In this document: piece after piece, positions 9,997 to 18,710 of the stretch
How the letters are laid out: every line of letters starts with the position of its first letter
How positions within the stretch are numbered: the stretch's first letter is position 1
Assembly (NCBI GenBank): GCA_000720805.1
Contig: JODI01000030.1
Location: 31,141 to 95,140, forward strand
Direction: 5' to 3'
DNA from: Streptomyces violaceoruber
GTDB taxonomy: Bacteria; Actinomycetota; Actinomycetes; Streptomycetales; Streptomycetaceae
DNA: 64,000 bases
Notes under the pieces: generated by a model
The model's database searches: none
The model's input: only the letters and a program-made list of their open reading frames with translations
What the model was told of the DNA's origin: nothing
Translations under genes and position numbers: made by a program

Positions 9997-10886
9997 GCGG
10001 CGGTCTCCCGGGCCGGAGCGGGCGTGAGGGCGGGGGCCTGCGGGTTGCGCAGGTGGGCCAGGACCAGTTCCTCCAGGGTGGGCGCGTCGGCGCGCCAGTC
10101 GCCGGGGAGCGGGCCCGCCGGGCGGATCAGCGCGGACAGTTGACGGCCGGTGGTGCGGGACTCGACGACGGTGTGCGGGTCCAGGGAGGTCCCCGCGGGC
10201 GCGGCCACCCGGGTGTGCGCCTCCAGCAGCGCGTCCATCTCGCCGGCCAGCCGGATCCGGCCGGCGCCGATCAGCAGCAGGTGGTCGCAGGAGTCCTGCA
10301 GTTCGGCGATCACGTGCGAGGACATCACGATCGTGGTGCCGTCCTCGGCCGCCTGCCCCATCAGCACGCCCATCAGCTCGTGCCGGGCCAGCGGGTCCAG
10401 GTCGGCCATCGGCTCGTCCAGCAGCAGCAGTTCGGGCCGCTTGCCCAGGGCGAGCGCCAGGGCGACGCGGGTGCGCCGGCCGCCGGAGAGCGCGCGGACG
10501 CTGCTGCCCGGGTCCAGGTCGCCGGCGGCCACGATCCGCTGTGCGGCCTGCTCGTCCCAGCGGCCCGGGTTGAGGTCGGCGCCCATGCGCAGCGTCTCGG
10601 CGACGGTGAGCTGCGGGTACAGCGGCTTGTCCTGCGCGACGAAGCCGACGCGGGGGCGGGCCTCGCCCCGCCGGGTGCCGAGGACGGTGACCGTGCCCTC
10701 GGTGGGCGCGATCAGACCGGCGGCGAGCGCGAACAGTGTGGACTTGCCCGCCCCGTTGGGTCCGACGACGGCGCAGACCCGGCCGGCCGGCAGCCGGAAG
10801 GAACAGTCGCGCAGGGCCCAGCCTCCCCGGCGGCCGAAGCGCTTGCCCAGCGCGTCGGCGGCCAGGGCCACGGAGGTGTCGGTCAT
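9993..10886 (-). CDS. ABC transporter ATP-binding protein
   Basis: A 297-residue ATPase driving the two following permeases. The Walker A is GPNGAGKST (around residue 40), the Q-loop is in VGFVAQDKPLY, the signature is ALSGGRRTRV, the Walker B is LLLLDEPMADLDP, and the H-loop is in VMSSHVIAEL. The start at ATG 10886 (MTDTSVALAADALGKRFG) overlaps the GntR stop by 4 bp. A longer in-frame extension is an artefact of the overlap. Confidence 0.94.
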   Translation of the reverse strand: MTDTSVALAADALGKRFGRRGGWALRDCSFRLPAGRVCAVVGPNGAGKSTLFALAAGLIAPTEGTVTVLGTRRGEARPRVGFVAQDKPLYPQLTVAETLRMGADLNPGRWDEQAAQRIVAAGDLDPGSSVRALSGGRRTRVALALALGKRPELLLLDEPMADLDPLARHELMGVLMGQAAEDGTTIVMSSHVIAELQDSCDHLLLIGAGRIRLAGEMDALLEAHTRVAAPAGTSLDPHTVVESRTTGRQLSALIRPAGPLPGDWRADAPTLEELVLAHLRNPQAPALTPAPARETAA

Positions 10887-11281
10887 GAGGGATCCCCCTG
10901 GAAGTGCTTCTGGAAGTGCTTGTCGAGTACGGCGGTGAAGAGTGCGGCCACGTCGTCCCGGTCCAGCCCGGCCGCGCGGGCCTTCGCGGCCCACGCGTCC
11001 AGCTCACCGTGCAGCGGGGAGTCGGCCGGGGCGGTGCCCAGTGAGCGCCGGACGAAGGTGCCGAGCCCGCGCCGCGCCTCCACCAGGCCCTCCCGCTCCA
11101 GCTCGCGGTAGGCCTTGAGCACGGTGTTCGGGTTGATGGCGGTGGCCTCGACGACCTCGCGGGCCGTGGGGAGCCTGTCGCCCGGCTCCAGCAGCCCGAG
11201 CCGCAGGGCCTGCTTGGTCTGCTGGACGATCTGGACGTAGGTGGCCACGCCACTGTGCCGGTCGATGCGGTACTCGACCAC
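10883..11281 (-). CDS. GntR-family regulator, YtrA subfamily
   Basis: A 132-residue repressor with an N-terminal winged helix (YVQIVQQTKQALRLGLLEPG, then LPTAREVVEATAINPNTVLK) and a short helical tail, the YtrA layout. YtrA-type genes usually repress their own operon with an ABC transporter, as is seen here. The GTG start (VVEYRIDRHSG) was chosen because the family begins there. A second GTG 12 bp upstream is possible. A large palindrome lies directly upstream. Confidence 0.9.
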   Translation of the reverse strand: MVEYRIDRHSGVATYVQIVQQTKQALRLGLLEPGDRLPTAREVVEATAINPNTVLKAYRELEREGLVEARRGLGTFVRRSLGTAPADSPLHGELDAWAAKARAAGLDRDDVAALFTAVLDKHFQKHFQGDPS

Positions 11282-11288
11282 TCGGTCA

Positions 11289-11324
11289 ACCACCCTTTCA
11301 CTAATTGAGTAGTGAAAGGGTGGT
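11289..11324. promoter_or_regulatory. Operator of the GntR/ABC operon
   Basis: A perfect inverted repeat with 15-bp arms: ACCACCCTTTCACTA, six bases ATTGAG, TAGTGAAAGGGTGGT. It ends 7 bp upstream of the GntR start codon. The core CACTA...TAGTG resembles YtrA-type GntR operators, so autorepression is likely. Confidence 0.8.
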
Positions 11325-11370
11325 GTAAGGGGGTCCCGGAAGTCAAGCGGGACCGGGACGTCAGGGGGGA

Positions 11371-11423
11371 TCCGGGAAGCCAGAGGGGGCCGGGAAGTCA
11401 GGTGGGCCGGGAAGCCAGGTGGG
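11371..11423. repeat. Degenerate 17-19-bp tandem repeats between gntR and mshD
   Basis: CCGGGAAGTCAGGTGGG (11390-11406) is followed directly by CCGGGAAGCCAGGTGGG (11407-11423) and preceded by a diverged unit from 11371. No gene is visible between 11325 and 11544. Confidence 0.6.
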
Positions 11424-11544
11424 CCATCGCGGGGGACGAGCCCCGGCGGACGCGGACCTGCGGGGGGCGAGGCCCCCGGCGGACGGGGACCGGCGGGAGC
11501 GGAGCCCCCAGCCACGCCCGCTCAAGCACAGAGCGCAGCGTGCG

Positions 11545-12471
11545 TCAGGTCTCCGTGCGGTACATCAGGTCCGTCTCGTACGTCGTGAAGCCCAGCCGCT
11601 CGTACACCGACACCGCCGCCTTGTTGTCGGCGTCGACGTACAGCATCGCCGTCGGCAACGCCTGCCCCGCGAGATGCCGCAGCCCGATCGTGGTGAGCGC
11701 CTTGCCCAGCCCCCCGCCCTGCGCCCCCGGCCGCACCCCGAGGACGTACACCTCTCCCAGCCGCTCCTGAGCGTGGACCTTGGTCCAGTGGAAGCCGGCC
11801 AACTCCTCACCCCGGAAGGCGAGGAAGAACCCCGCCGGGTCGAACCACGGCTCGCCCTTGCGGTCGTCGAGGTCCCGCTGGGTCAGGGAGCCCTGTTCAG
11901 GATGGTGGGCGAAGGCCGCCGCGTTGACCGCGAGCCAGGCCGCGTCGTCGGCGCCGGGGACGAAGGTCCGTACCGTCACGCCGTCGGGAAGCACCGGTTC
12001 CGGCAGGTCGAGGTCGCCCAACGACCGCCGCATCTGCCGCAGTTCGCGGAAGAGGGTCAGCCCGAGGACCTGCGCGAGATGCCGGGCGGCCGAGTGCCCG
12101 CCGTGGGCCCACACCCGCAGCCGCTTCCCGGACGCCGCGAGCAGCGCGGAGCCGAGCGCCCGCCCGTGCCCGTGCCCCCGGTGCGCGGGATGGACGACCA
12201 GCTCGGCGGCCGGCGCCTCCACGGAATCGGTGTCCTCCAGCTGGGCGTAGCCGACGAGTTCGTCGCCGGCGGTCAGCAGCAGATGGGACACCCCGGGGCG
12301 GGCGCCGCCGCGCAGCTGCAACCGGCCCTGTTCGGACACCGCCTGCTGACCGTCGCCGCGCGCGGCCTCGGCGAGCAGCCCGAGCACGGCCTCGGTCTGC
12401 TCCTCGGTGAGCTCGGAAAGGGTCTCGATGGAGCGGGGGATGCCGGGGCGTGCGGTGTCGTCGCTGGTCAT
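11545..12471 (-). CDS. mshD: Mycothiol synthase
   Basis: A 308-residue acetyltransferase that catalyses the last step of mycothiol synthesis, acetylation of Cys-GlcN-Ins. Two GNAT domains are in tandem. The first has AELVVHPAHRGHGHGRALGS (about residues 95-115). The second, catalytic domain has EVYVLGVRPGAQGGGLGKAL (about 245-265) and ends in VSVYERLGFTTYETDLMY. The start MTSDDTARPG is preferred over a slightly longer frame. The gene is divergent from the 5'-nucleotidase gene. Confidence 0.95.
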   Translation of the reverse strand: MTSDDTARPGIPRSIETLSELTEEQTEAVLGLLAEAARGDGQQAVSEQGRLQLRGGARPGVSHLLLTAGDELVGYAQLEDTDSVEAPAAELVVHPAHRGHGHGRALGSALLAASGKRLRVWAHGGHSAARHLAQVLGLTLFRELRQMRRSLGDLDLPEPVLPDGVTVRTFVPGADDAAWLAVNAAAFAHHPEQGSLTQRDLDDRKGEPWFDPAGFFLAFRGEELAGFHWTKVHAQERLGEVYVLGVRPGAQGGGLGKALTTIGLRHLAGQALPTAMLYVDADNKAAVSVYERLGFTTYETDLMYRTET

Positions 12472-12617
12472 GCGTACGAGGGTAAGGGGAGGTCCGGGCA
12501 AAGTGGCGGCAAAGAAGCAATCAGGATGTAACCAGGAAACCCCTGTCGCGCTACGCGCGTTGACCCTAGGCTGCGCCCGAACGGGGCCACTACCTCAGCT
12601 GAATCACAGGGGGGCGT

Positions 12618-14453
12618 ATGCCAGCCAATTCCCGGTCGCACCAGCAGGACGCGGTGCGCCGCAGACGTCGTACGTACCGTCTGGTGGCCGCGGCCGCCGG
12701 CCTCGTCACGGTCGGCGCCCTGACCGCCGCGCTGCCGGGCACGGCGAGCGCGAGCTCGGCGGCCGGCGTCAAGGGCAAACCGGGCGCTCATGGGCCGGGC
12801 CGCTACCAGGACGTACAACTGCTGTCCTTCAACGACCTGCACGGCAACCTGGAGCCGCCGTCCGGTTCCTCCGGCCGGGTCACCGAACTCCAGGCGGACG
12901 GCACCACGAAGACGATCGACGCGGGCGGTGTCGAGTACCTCGCCACGCATCTGCGCGAGGCCCGCAAGGGCAACCCGTACTCCATCACCGCGGCCGGCGG
13001 CGACATGGTCGGCGCCTCCCCGCTGATCTCGGGCCTCTTCCACGACGAGCCCACCATCGAGGCGCTGAACAAGCTCGACCTGGACGTCACGTCCGTCGGC
13101 AACCACGAGTTCGACGAGGGCGCCAAGGAACTCGGCCGGCTGCAGAACGGCGGCTGTCACCCGACCGCCGGCTGCTACACCGACAAGAGGTTCAAGGGCG
13201 CCAACTTCCCCTACCTCGCGGCGAACGTGCTGGACGAGAAGACCGGTAAGCCGATCCTCAAGCCGTACTGGGTGTGGAAAAACAAGGGCGTCAAGGTCGG
13301 CTTCATCGGCGTGACCCTGGAGGACACCCCGGGCGTCGTCTCCGCCGAGGGCGTCAAGGGCCTCAAGTTCAAGGACGAGGTCGAGACGATCAACAAGTAC
13401 GCCAAGGTGCTGCAGAAGCAGGGCGTCAGGTCGATCGTGGCCCTCATCCACGAGGGCGGGCTCCCGGCCTCCTCCTCGTACAACTACGACTGCGACGCGT
13501 CCGGCGCGGGCAACGGCATCTCCGGCCCGATCGTCGACATCGCCAAGAACATCACGCCGCAGGTGGACGCCCTGGTCACCGGCCACACCCACGCGGCGTA
13601 CGTCTGCACCATCCCGGACCCGGCGGGCAAGCCGCGCATGGTCACCTCGGCCGCGTCCTTCGGCCGCCTCTACACGGACACCACGCTGACCTACGACCGC
13701 TGGACGGGTGACATCGCCCGTACGTCCGTGAAGTCGGCGAACCACGTGGTCACCCGGACCGTCCCCAAGGCGACGGACATGACCGAGCTGATCGGCAGGT
13801 GGAACACCCTCGCCGCGCCCATCGGCAACCGCCCGATCGGATACATCTCCGCCGACGTTCCGAACACCGGCACCGAGTCCCCCATGGGCGACCTGATCGC
13901 CGACGCCCAGCTCTGGTACGGCAAGGAACTCGACGCCGGAACCGACCTCGCGCTCATGAACCCCGGCGGGGTCCGGGCCGGCCTCACCTACGCGGCCAAG
14001 GGCAGCGAGGGCGACGGCGTGGTGACGTACGCCGAGGGCTTCACCGTGCAGCCGTTCTCCAACACGGTGAACCTCCAGGACTTCACCGGCGCCCAGCTGA
14101 TCCAGGTCCTCAAGGAGCAGGTCAGCGGCACCAACACAGCATCGCCGAAGATCCTCCAGCCGTCCGCGAACCTGACGTACGCGCTGGACCTCACCAAGTC
14201 CGGTGCGGACCGGGTCGTCACCGACTCCATCAGGCTGAACGGCACGGCCATCGACCCGGCGGCCACCTACCGCGTCGCGACGAACAGCTTCCTCGCGGGC
14301 GGCGGCGACGGCTTCACCACGCTGGGCCAGGGCACGAACGACCTCGTCGGCACCGACGATCTGACGGCTCTGGAGCAGTACCTGACGGCCAACTCCTCGG
14401 CCGCCGGCCCGATCGCACCGCCGGCGACGAACCGGATCACGATCGTTCAGTAG
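12618..14453 (+). CDS. Secreted bifunctional metallophosphatase/5'-nucleotidase
   Basis: A 611-residue secreted enzyme that releases phosphate from nucleotides outside the cell. A signal peptide with RRRRRTYR and a long hydrophobic core ends around ASASS (residues 1-45). The N-terminal metallophosphatase domain shows LLSFNDLHGNLEPP, GNHEFDEGAK, and TGHTHAAYVC. The C-terminal substrate domain has NPGGVRAGLTYA and RVATNSFLAGGGDGFTTL. Its role fits the phosphate theme of this end of the window. No cell-wall anchor is seen. Confidence 0.95.
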   Translation: MPANSRSHQQDAVRRRRRTYRLVAAAAGLVTVGALTAALPGTASASSAAGVKGKPGAHGPGRYQDVQLLSFNDLHGNLEPPSGSSGRVTELQADGTTKTIDAGGVEYLATHLREARKGNPYSITAAGGDMVGASPLISGLFHDEPTIEALNKLDLDVTSVGNHEFDEGAKELGRLQNGGCHPTAGCYTDKRFKGANFPYLAANVLDEKTGKPILKPYWVWKNKGVKVGFIGVTLEDTPGVVSAEGVKGLKFKDEVETINKYAKVLQKQGVRSIVALIHEGGLPASSSYNYDCDASGAGNGISGPIVDIAKNITPQVDALVTGHTHAAYVCTIPDPAGKPRMVTSAASFGRLYTDTTLTYDRWTGDIARTSVKSANHVVTRTVPKATDMTELIGRWNTLAAPIGNRPIGYISADVPNTGTESPMGDLIADAQLWYGKELDAGTDLALMNPGGVRAGLTYAAKGSEGDGVVTYAEGFTVQPFSNTVNLQDFTGAQLIQVLKEQVSGTNTASPKILQPSANLTYALDLTKSGADRVVTDSIRLNGTAIDPAATYRVATNSFLAGGGDGFTTLGQGTNDLVGTDDLTALEQYLTANSSAAGPIAPPATNRITIVQ

Positions 14454-14533
14454 CGGTCACTGATTCAGTAGCGGTCGCTTGATCGTGAGCTGATGATCGT
14501 GAGCTGAGTCGCATACCTCCGGTTGAGGTTGCG

Positions 14534-14581
14534 GGTGGGGGGCACACGCATGGTCGGATGGATCGATGCGTGCCCCCCACC
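14534..14581 (+). terminator. Strong stem-loop between the nucleotidase and DUF2993 genes
   Basis: GGTGGGGGGCAC (14534-14545) pairs with GTGCCCCCCACC (14570-14581), and GCAT (14548-14551) with ATGC (14566-14569), leaving a 2-base bulge. The stem covers the proposed ATG of the next gene. It may end the nucleotidase transcript or hide the next start codon. Confidence 0.65.
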
Positions 14582-15774
14582 ACATACCGACGCATTCCGA
14601 TGCAGACCCCTACCCGAATCCGTACGAGGAGCTGGGAGCCCTCGACGACGGTCCGTTGGAGGAGTACCCCGTGCGGGCCTCCGCGGAGGACGAGCCCTGG
14701 GCCCCACCCCACCACGGCCGAACCAGCCGCCGTAGCCGCAGGCGCGGCCGTTTCACCGGACTCCCCTTCGCCGTCAAGGCGGTCTGCGGCCTCGCCGTCC
14801 TCGCCGCCTTCCTCACCCTCGCCGACCGCTGGGCCCTGCTCTACGCCGAGCACCGGGCGGGGGACACCCTCCGGGACCGCCTGAAGCTGAGCGCGGCGCC
14901 CGAGGTGGAGATCGGCGGCTTCCCCTTCCTCACCCAAGTCGCCGACAGCCGGCTGGACTCGGTCCGGCTGACCGTGCCGGACGTGGCCGCGGACCGCATC
15001 TCGCTGGCCCGGGTGACGGCAACGGCCCACGACGTGCGCCTGGAAGGCGACAGCCCGACCGCCGTACGCGGCGCCGGAATTCCCCGGCTGGACGGAGACG
15101 TCCTCCTCTCCTTCGACGACCTGAACCGTGAACTCGGCGCGTCCCAGGTGACGTTCACGGGGAGCGACCGGGACCGGGTCCTGGCGCGCGGCACGCTGCC
15201 GGTGGCGGGACACGACCTGAAGCTGCGGGCCGACGCCCGCATCCGCCGGACCGGCGACCGGAGCATCACCACGGAGATCGGCGGAATGCGCCTGGACATC
15301 GGTGACTTGGCGACCTACCGCCCGGGCACGCGGCCCTCGGAGGGCCTGCACCTGACCCGTGACTCCGCCGCCGCCCTCGCCGAACAGACCGGCAAGGCGA
15401 AGGCGCTGCTGGCGGTCCCCTCAGTCGTACGGGCGCTGGGCGTGCCCGACACCGACGTACGGCAGGCGCTGCGCTCGGACACCGAACTGTCCCGCCTGAC
15501 CGGCCGCCCCCGCTTCGTCCACCAGGCCATGCGACTCAACCTCGCCGACCTGGCCCTGGACCACCCCGAACTGCTCGAACGCCTCGGCTTCGACCCGGCC
15601 TTGCTGAACGCCCTGCCCCGCCTGACCCGACCGGTTCTCGCCGACCGACTCTCCCTGGGCTTGCGCCTGCCGAAGCCGGACCAGGGGGAACTGCGGCTGC
15701 GGGACGTGCGGGTGAAGAAGGAGGGGATCCAGGTACGGGTCGAGGGGTCGGGGCTGCGGGTCGGCGGCTCCTGA
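14566..15774 (+). CDS. DUF2993 (LmeA-like) membrane-anchored lipid-binding protein
   Basis: A 402-residue protein with a basic, disordered N-terminus, one membrane helix (AVKAVCGLAVLAAFLTLA, about residues 70-87), and a large outer part of the DUF2993/LmeA family, TULIP-like lipid-binding proteins of the envelope. The family signature is VEIGGFPFLTQVADSRLDSV, repeated later as a second half with RLSLGLRLPKPD. The ATG at 14566 sits in a hairpin. GTG 14671 has the better ribosome site (GGAGGAG), but the upstream NPYEEL segment looks coding. The last bases are duplicated at 21381. Confidence 0.85.
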   Translation: MRAPHHIPTHSDADPYPNPYEELGALDDGPLEEYPVRASAEDEPWAPPHHGRTSRRSRRRGRFTGLPFAVKAVCGLAVLAAFLTLADRWALLYAEHRAGDTLRDRLKLSAAPEVEIGGFPFLTQVADSRLDSVRLTVPDVAADRISLARVTATAHDVRLEGDSPTAVRGAGIPRLDGDVLLSFDDLNRELGASQVTFTGSDRDRVLARGTLPVAGHDLKLRADARIRRTGDRSITTEIGGMRLDIGDLATYRPGTRPSEGLHLTRDSAAALAEQTGKAKALLAVPSVVRALGVPDTDVRQALRSDTELSRLTGRPRFVHQAMRLNLADLALDHPELLERLGFDPALLNALPRLTRPVLADRLSLGLRLPKPDQGELRLRDVRVKKEGIQVRVEGSGLRVGGS

Positions 15775-15890
15775 CGGCGTACTTTCCGTGTGAGTCGCGC
15801 GGAAGGGCTGGGCGTCCGGCTGTTCAGGCCCGTTTGGGCCCGGTGATCTCTTCACCGATCACGAAACCCTTGGCCGGGCCTTCGGGGATG
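15758..15890. repeat. Direct repeat, left copy, bracketing the acquired cassette
   Basis: This ~133-bp stretch covers the last 17 bases of the DUF2993 gene, the spacer and a Uma2 gene 3' end. It recurs in the same orientation at 21381-21515. The first 60 bases differ at about one position, and the Uma2 part is more diverged. The repeats flank the transposase remnant and the glutamate oxidase cassette. Confidence 0.85.
15824..15890 (-). pseudogene. Uma2-family gene, 3' remnant
   Basis: Reading leftwards, the frame gives EGPAKGFVIGEEITGPKRA and a stop. This is nearly identical to the C-terminus of the intact Uma2 protein at 21448-22095. Upstream of it the frame is replaced by transposase sequence, so only about 21 codons remain. 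Confidence 0.85.
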
Positions 15891-15891
15891 G

Positions 15892-16122
15892 GAGAACTCC
15901 TCGCACCCCATCAGGGACGTCACCTTCGCCGAGGACGCCTCCACCGTCCACACCGGGACCGCACCTCGCGCCATGGCGAGCCTCCGCAACCTCGCCATCG
16001 GCGTACTGAAAACCCTCGGAGCCGACAACATCGCCAAGACCATCCGAGCCATCCGCGACTACCCAGAACGAGCACTTCCGATCCTGGGCATAACCAACAC
16101 CCCGGACACTCAAGGAACTTGA
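15892..16122 (+). pseudogene. ISAs1-family transposase, C-terminal remnant
   Basis: The frame reads ENSSHPIRDVTFAEDASTVH, then GTAPRAMASLRNLAIGVLKT and ends RALPILGITNTPDTQGT. The RDVTF.EDAS and LRNLAIG..L motifs are characteristic of the C-terminus of ISAs1-type transposases. The 5' part is missing, cut exactly where the Uma2 remnant ends. Downstream bases GGAACTTGATCAAGCCCTG (about 16114-16132) may be the terminal inverted repeat. No second end is seen. Confidence 0.85.
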
Positions 16123-16132
16123 TCAAGCCCTG

Positions 16133-16658
16133 CCATGACGATGCTCAATCGGGACGACTACGGGCCGGTGATGGACCGTAATGGCGAATTGGCCTCATGG
16201 CGTTGCCCGGGTATTCCGGGGAGAGGACTCGGCGGGGAACCAGTGCGGTGATGGAACGGAGAGGACGGTCGCGGGAGCGCGGTGGATCTGGACGGTACTG
16301 GGTGACGTCTCCGCACCGAGCCGCTGCCACCCGGTTCGGCATCGGTGACGCCAGGGGCGTCGACTGCGCCGAGCAAGGCGCGGCGGAAAACGGCTGCGGC
16401 CACCGTCCTCGCGTCCTCCCCGCCCCGGTCGGCTGGCGAGACCGCACCTGTCGAAGGTTCCCGGATTTCCGCATTCCGTGGGCGAGTCGTGGATTCAGCT
16501 GCGCACCCCTTTCCCTTCAGTCCCTGACGGAACTTCAGCCCTTCGTAAGGAAAAGTCGAGCAAGCCCAAATTACGTCAGGCAGCGCGATCGGCTTTTTTA
16601 GGACTTTACCTGCCGGAGGAACCGCGAAATCGTTTCTCCGTATCTACGATCGCAAGCT
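16133..16658. other. Gene-free stretch upstream of the glutamate oxidase gene
   Basis: About 530 bp with no convincing gene. An open frame on the minus strand (16145-16474) lacks codon bias and any recognisable motif. The last 120 bases are AT-richer (AAATTACGTCAGG, TTTTTTAGGACTTTACC) and probably hold the promoter. A TACGAT hexamer at 16645-16650 lies eight bases before the ATG, which would make the transcript nearly leaderless. Confidence 0.5.
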
Positions 16659-18710
16659 ATGACCGACACTCCACGGGACAACTCCGCCACTCGTGCGCGT
16701 TGGCAGACATGTCTCAGGCTCGCCCGCGAACTCCTCCTCGTCGGACCGGACAACGAAGACCTCAAACTCGGTTATCTCCACACCCTGATAGACACGGGCC
16801 GCCTCGGCCCCACCCACCATCCGCGCAAGAAGATCCTCATCATCGGCGCCGGCATCACCGGCCTCGTCGCCGGCCGATTACTCAAGGACGCCGGCCACGA
16901 CGTCACCATCCTGGAGGCCAATGCCAGCCGCGTCGGCGGACGCATCAAGACCTTCCGTGCCACCAAGCACCACCAGCCCTTCGACGACCCCGCGCAGTAC
17001 GCCGAGGCCGGCGCCATGCGGCTGCCCGACTTCCACCCGCTCGTCCTCGCCCTCGTGGACAAGCTCGGGCTCGGCCGTCGCCAGTTCTACAACGTGGACG
17101 TCGACCCCTCCACCGGCAGCGGTCCCGACGTCCCCGTCCCTCCGGTGACGTACACCTCCTTCACCGGCCGGACATGGACGTTCGGCGACGACAGCCCCGA
17201 CTTCCGCGAACCCGACAAGCGCGGCAACGCCTGGGTCCGCGCCAACCGCGTCCAGGTGCGGCGTGCCGACTACAACGCCGGTCCCGAACGGGTCAACGAG
17301 GGCTTCCACCTCACCGACGACGAAGTCCGCGCCCCCGTCGTGAAGATGGTCGACGACGCGCTGGAGGCCGTACGCGACTACTACTCCGACATCGTCGACG
17401 GGAAGCGTGTCAACAAGCCGTTCGACGAGTGGGTCGAGGGCTGGGCCAGGGTGATCCGCGACTTCGACGGCTACTCGATGGGCGGCTTCCTGCGGGACCA
17501 CGCCGGGCTCAGCGACGAGGCGATCGAGGCCGTCGGAACCCTCGAGAACATGTCCTCACGGCTGCACCTCTCCTTCTTCCACAGCTTCCTGAGCCGCAGC
17601 GACATCAACTCCACCGTCCGCTACTGGGAGATACCCGGCGGCAGCTGGCGCCTGCCGCACGCCCTCCACCAGGGTCTGCGCGACGAGGTGCGGCTGGGCC
17701 ACCGCATGATCCGCCTCGAGTACCACGACCCCAGTCGCGACGCCGACCCCGAGGGCACCGGCGCCGTCGGGCCCGACGGACGGGGCGTGGCCGTGCAGAC
17801 CGTCGCCGAGAACGACCCGCAGGCCCCGCCGCGGCTGTGGACCGGGGACCTGGCGATCGTCACCATCCCGTTCTCCGCCCTGCGCTTCGTGGAGATCGTC
17901 CCGTCGATGTCGTACAAGAAGCGCCGCGCCATCATCGAGACCCACTACGACCAGGCCACCAAGGTGCTGGTGGAGTTCAGCCACCGGTGGTGGGAGTTCA
18001 CCGAGGACGACTGGCGCGAGGAGCTGGACCGCATCTCGCCGGGGCTGTACGAGCACTACCGGCAGGGCGCCGACGCCGACACCGGTCTGACGATCGTCAC
18101 AACGGACACCGGGCCCACCCTCGCTTTCTCCGGCCTGCTCGGTGCCGCGGTCAAGGACAGCGGCGTCACCGAGGAGATGCGGCAGATCGACAGCACCCTG
18201 CCGCTGCGCGGCCCCGCGGTCCGCCCCGCCACCCACTGCTTCGGAGGCGGCTCCGCCACCGACAACCCCAACCGGTTCATGTACTACCCGTCGCACCGGG
18301 TCGAGGGCAGCACCGGCGGCGTGGTGCTCGCCTCGTACTGCTGGTCCGACGACGCCGCACGCTGGGACTCCATGCGGAACGCGGAGCGCTACGTCTATGC
18401 ACTGCGCAACCTCCAGGCCCTGCACGGCCGCCGCATCGAGGTCTTCTTCACCGGCCGGGGCGCCACCAAGAGCTGGGCCCGCGACCCGTACGCCTTCGGC
18501 GAGGCAGCCATCTACACCGCGCACCAGATGACCAGCTTCCACCTGGACGTCTCCCGCCCCGAAGGCCCCGTGCACTTCGCGGGAGAGCACACCTCCCTCA
18601 AGCACGCCTGGATCGAGGGCGCCCTGGAGAGCGCCCTCCGTGCCGCCGTCGCCGTCCACCAGGCCCCGCCGGTCACCACCCAGGGCCCGAACGAGGAGAC
18701 CTACTCGTGA
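16659..18710 (+). CDS. L-glutamate oxidase-type L-amino acid oxidase (FAD)
   Basis: A 683-residue flavoprotein closely resembling Streptomyces L-glutamate oxidase (LGOX), which turns L-glutamate into 2-oxoglutarate, ammonia and hydrogen peroxide. The FAD-binding motif is [13 protein letters not shown] (residues 57-69), followed by [14 protein letters not shown]. The C-terminal motif is [16 protein letters not shown]. Counterparts of known LGOX substrate residues are present: R121 for the carboxylate, R301 and H308 (SRLHLSFFH) for the side chain, and Y560, W562 and W651. This supports glutamate as substrate. No signal peptide is visible. Codon 74 is TTA (16878-16880), so expression may need the bldA tRNA. 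It overlaps the next gene by 4 bp. Confidence 0.9.
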   Translation: MTDTPRDNSATRARWQTCLRLARELLLVGPDNEDLKLGYLHTLIDTGRLGPTHHPRKKILIIGAGITGLVAGRLLKDAGHDVTILEANASRVGGRIKTFRATKHHQPFDDPAQYAEAGAMRLPDFHPLVLALVDKLGLGRRQFYNVDVDPSTGSGPDVPVPPVTYTSFTGRTWTFGDDSPDFREPDKRGNAWVRANRVQVRRADYNAGPERVNEGFHLTDDEVRAPVVKMVDDALEAVRDYYSDIVDGKRVNKPFDEWVEGWARVIRDFDGYSMGGFLRDHAGLSDEAIEAVGTLENMSSRLHLSFFHSFLSRSDINSTVRYWEIPGGSWRLPHALHQGLRDEVRLGHRMIRLEYHDPSRDADPEGTGAVGPDGRGVAVQTVAENDPQAPPRLWTGDLAIVTIPFSALRFVEIVPSMSYKKRRAIIETHYDQATKVLVEFSHRWWEFTEDDWREELDRISPGLYEHYRQGADADTGLTIVTTDTGPTLAFSGLLGAAVKDSGVTEEMRQIDSTLPLRGPAVRPATHCFGGGSATDNPNRFMYYPSHRVEGSTGGVVLASYCWSDDAARWDSMRNAERYVYALRNLQALHGRRIEVFFTGRGATKSWARDPYAFGEAAIYTAHQMTSFHLDVSRPEGPVHFAGEHTSLKHAWIEGALESALRAAVAVHQAPPVTTQGPNEETYS

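Noticed and set aside
12540..12617. A PHO box before the 5'-nucleotidase
   Set aside because: No convincing GTTCACC direct repeats were found, although phosphate control is plausible.
16145..16474. Minus-strand frame of 109 codons upstream of the oxidase
   Set aside because: No ribosome site, poor codon-position bias and no recognisable motif.
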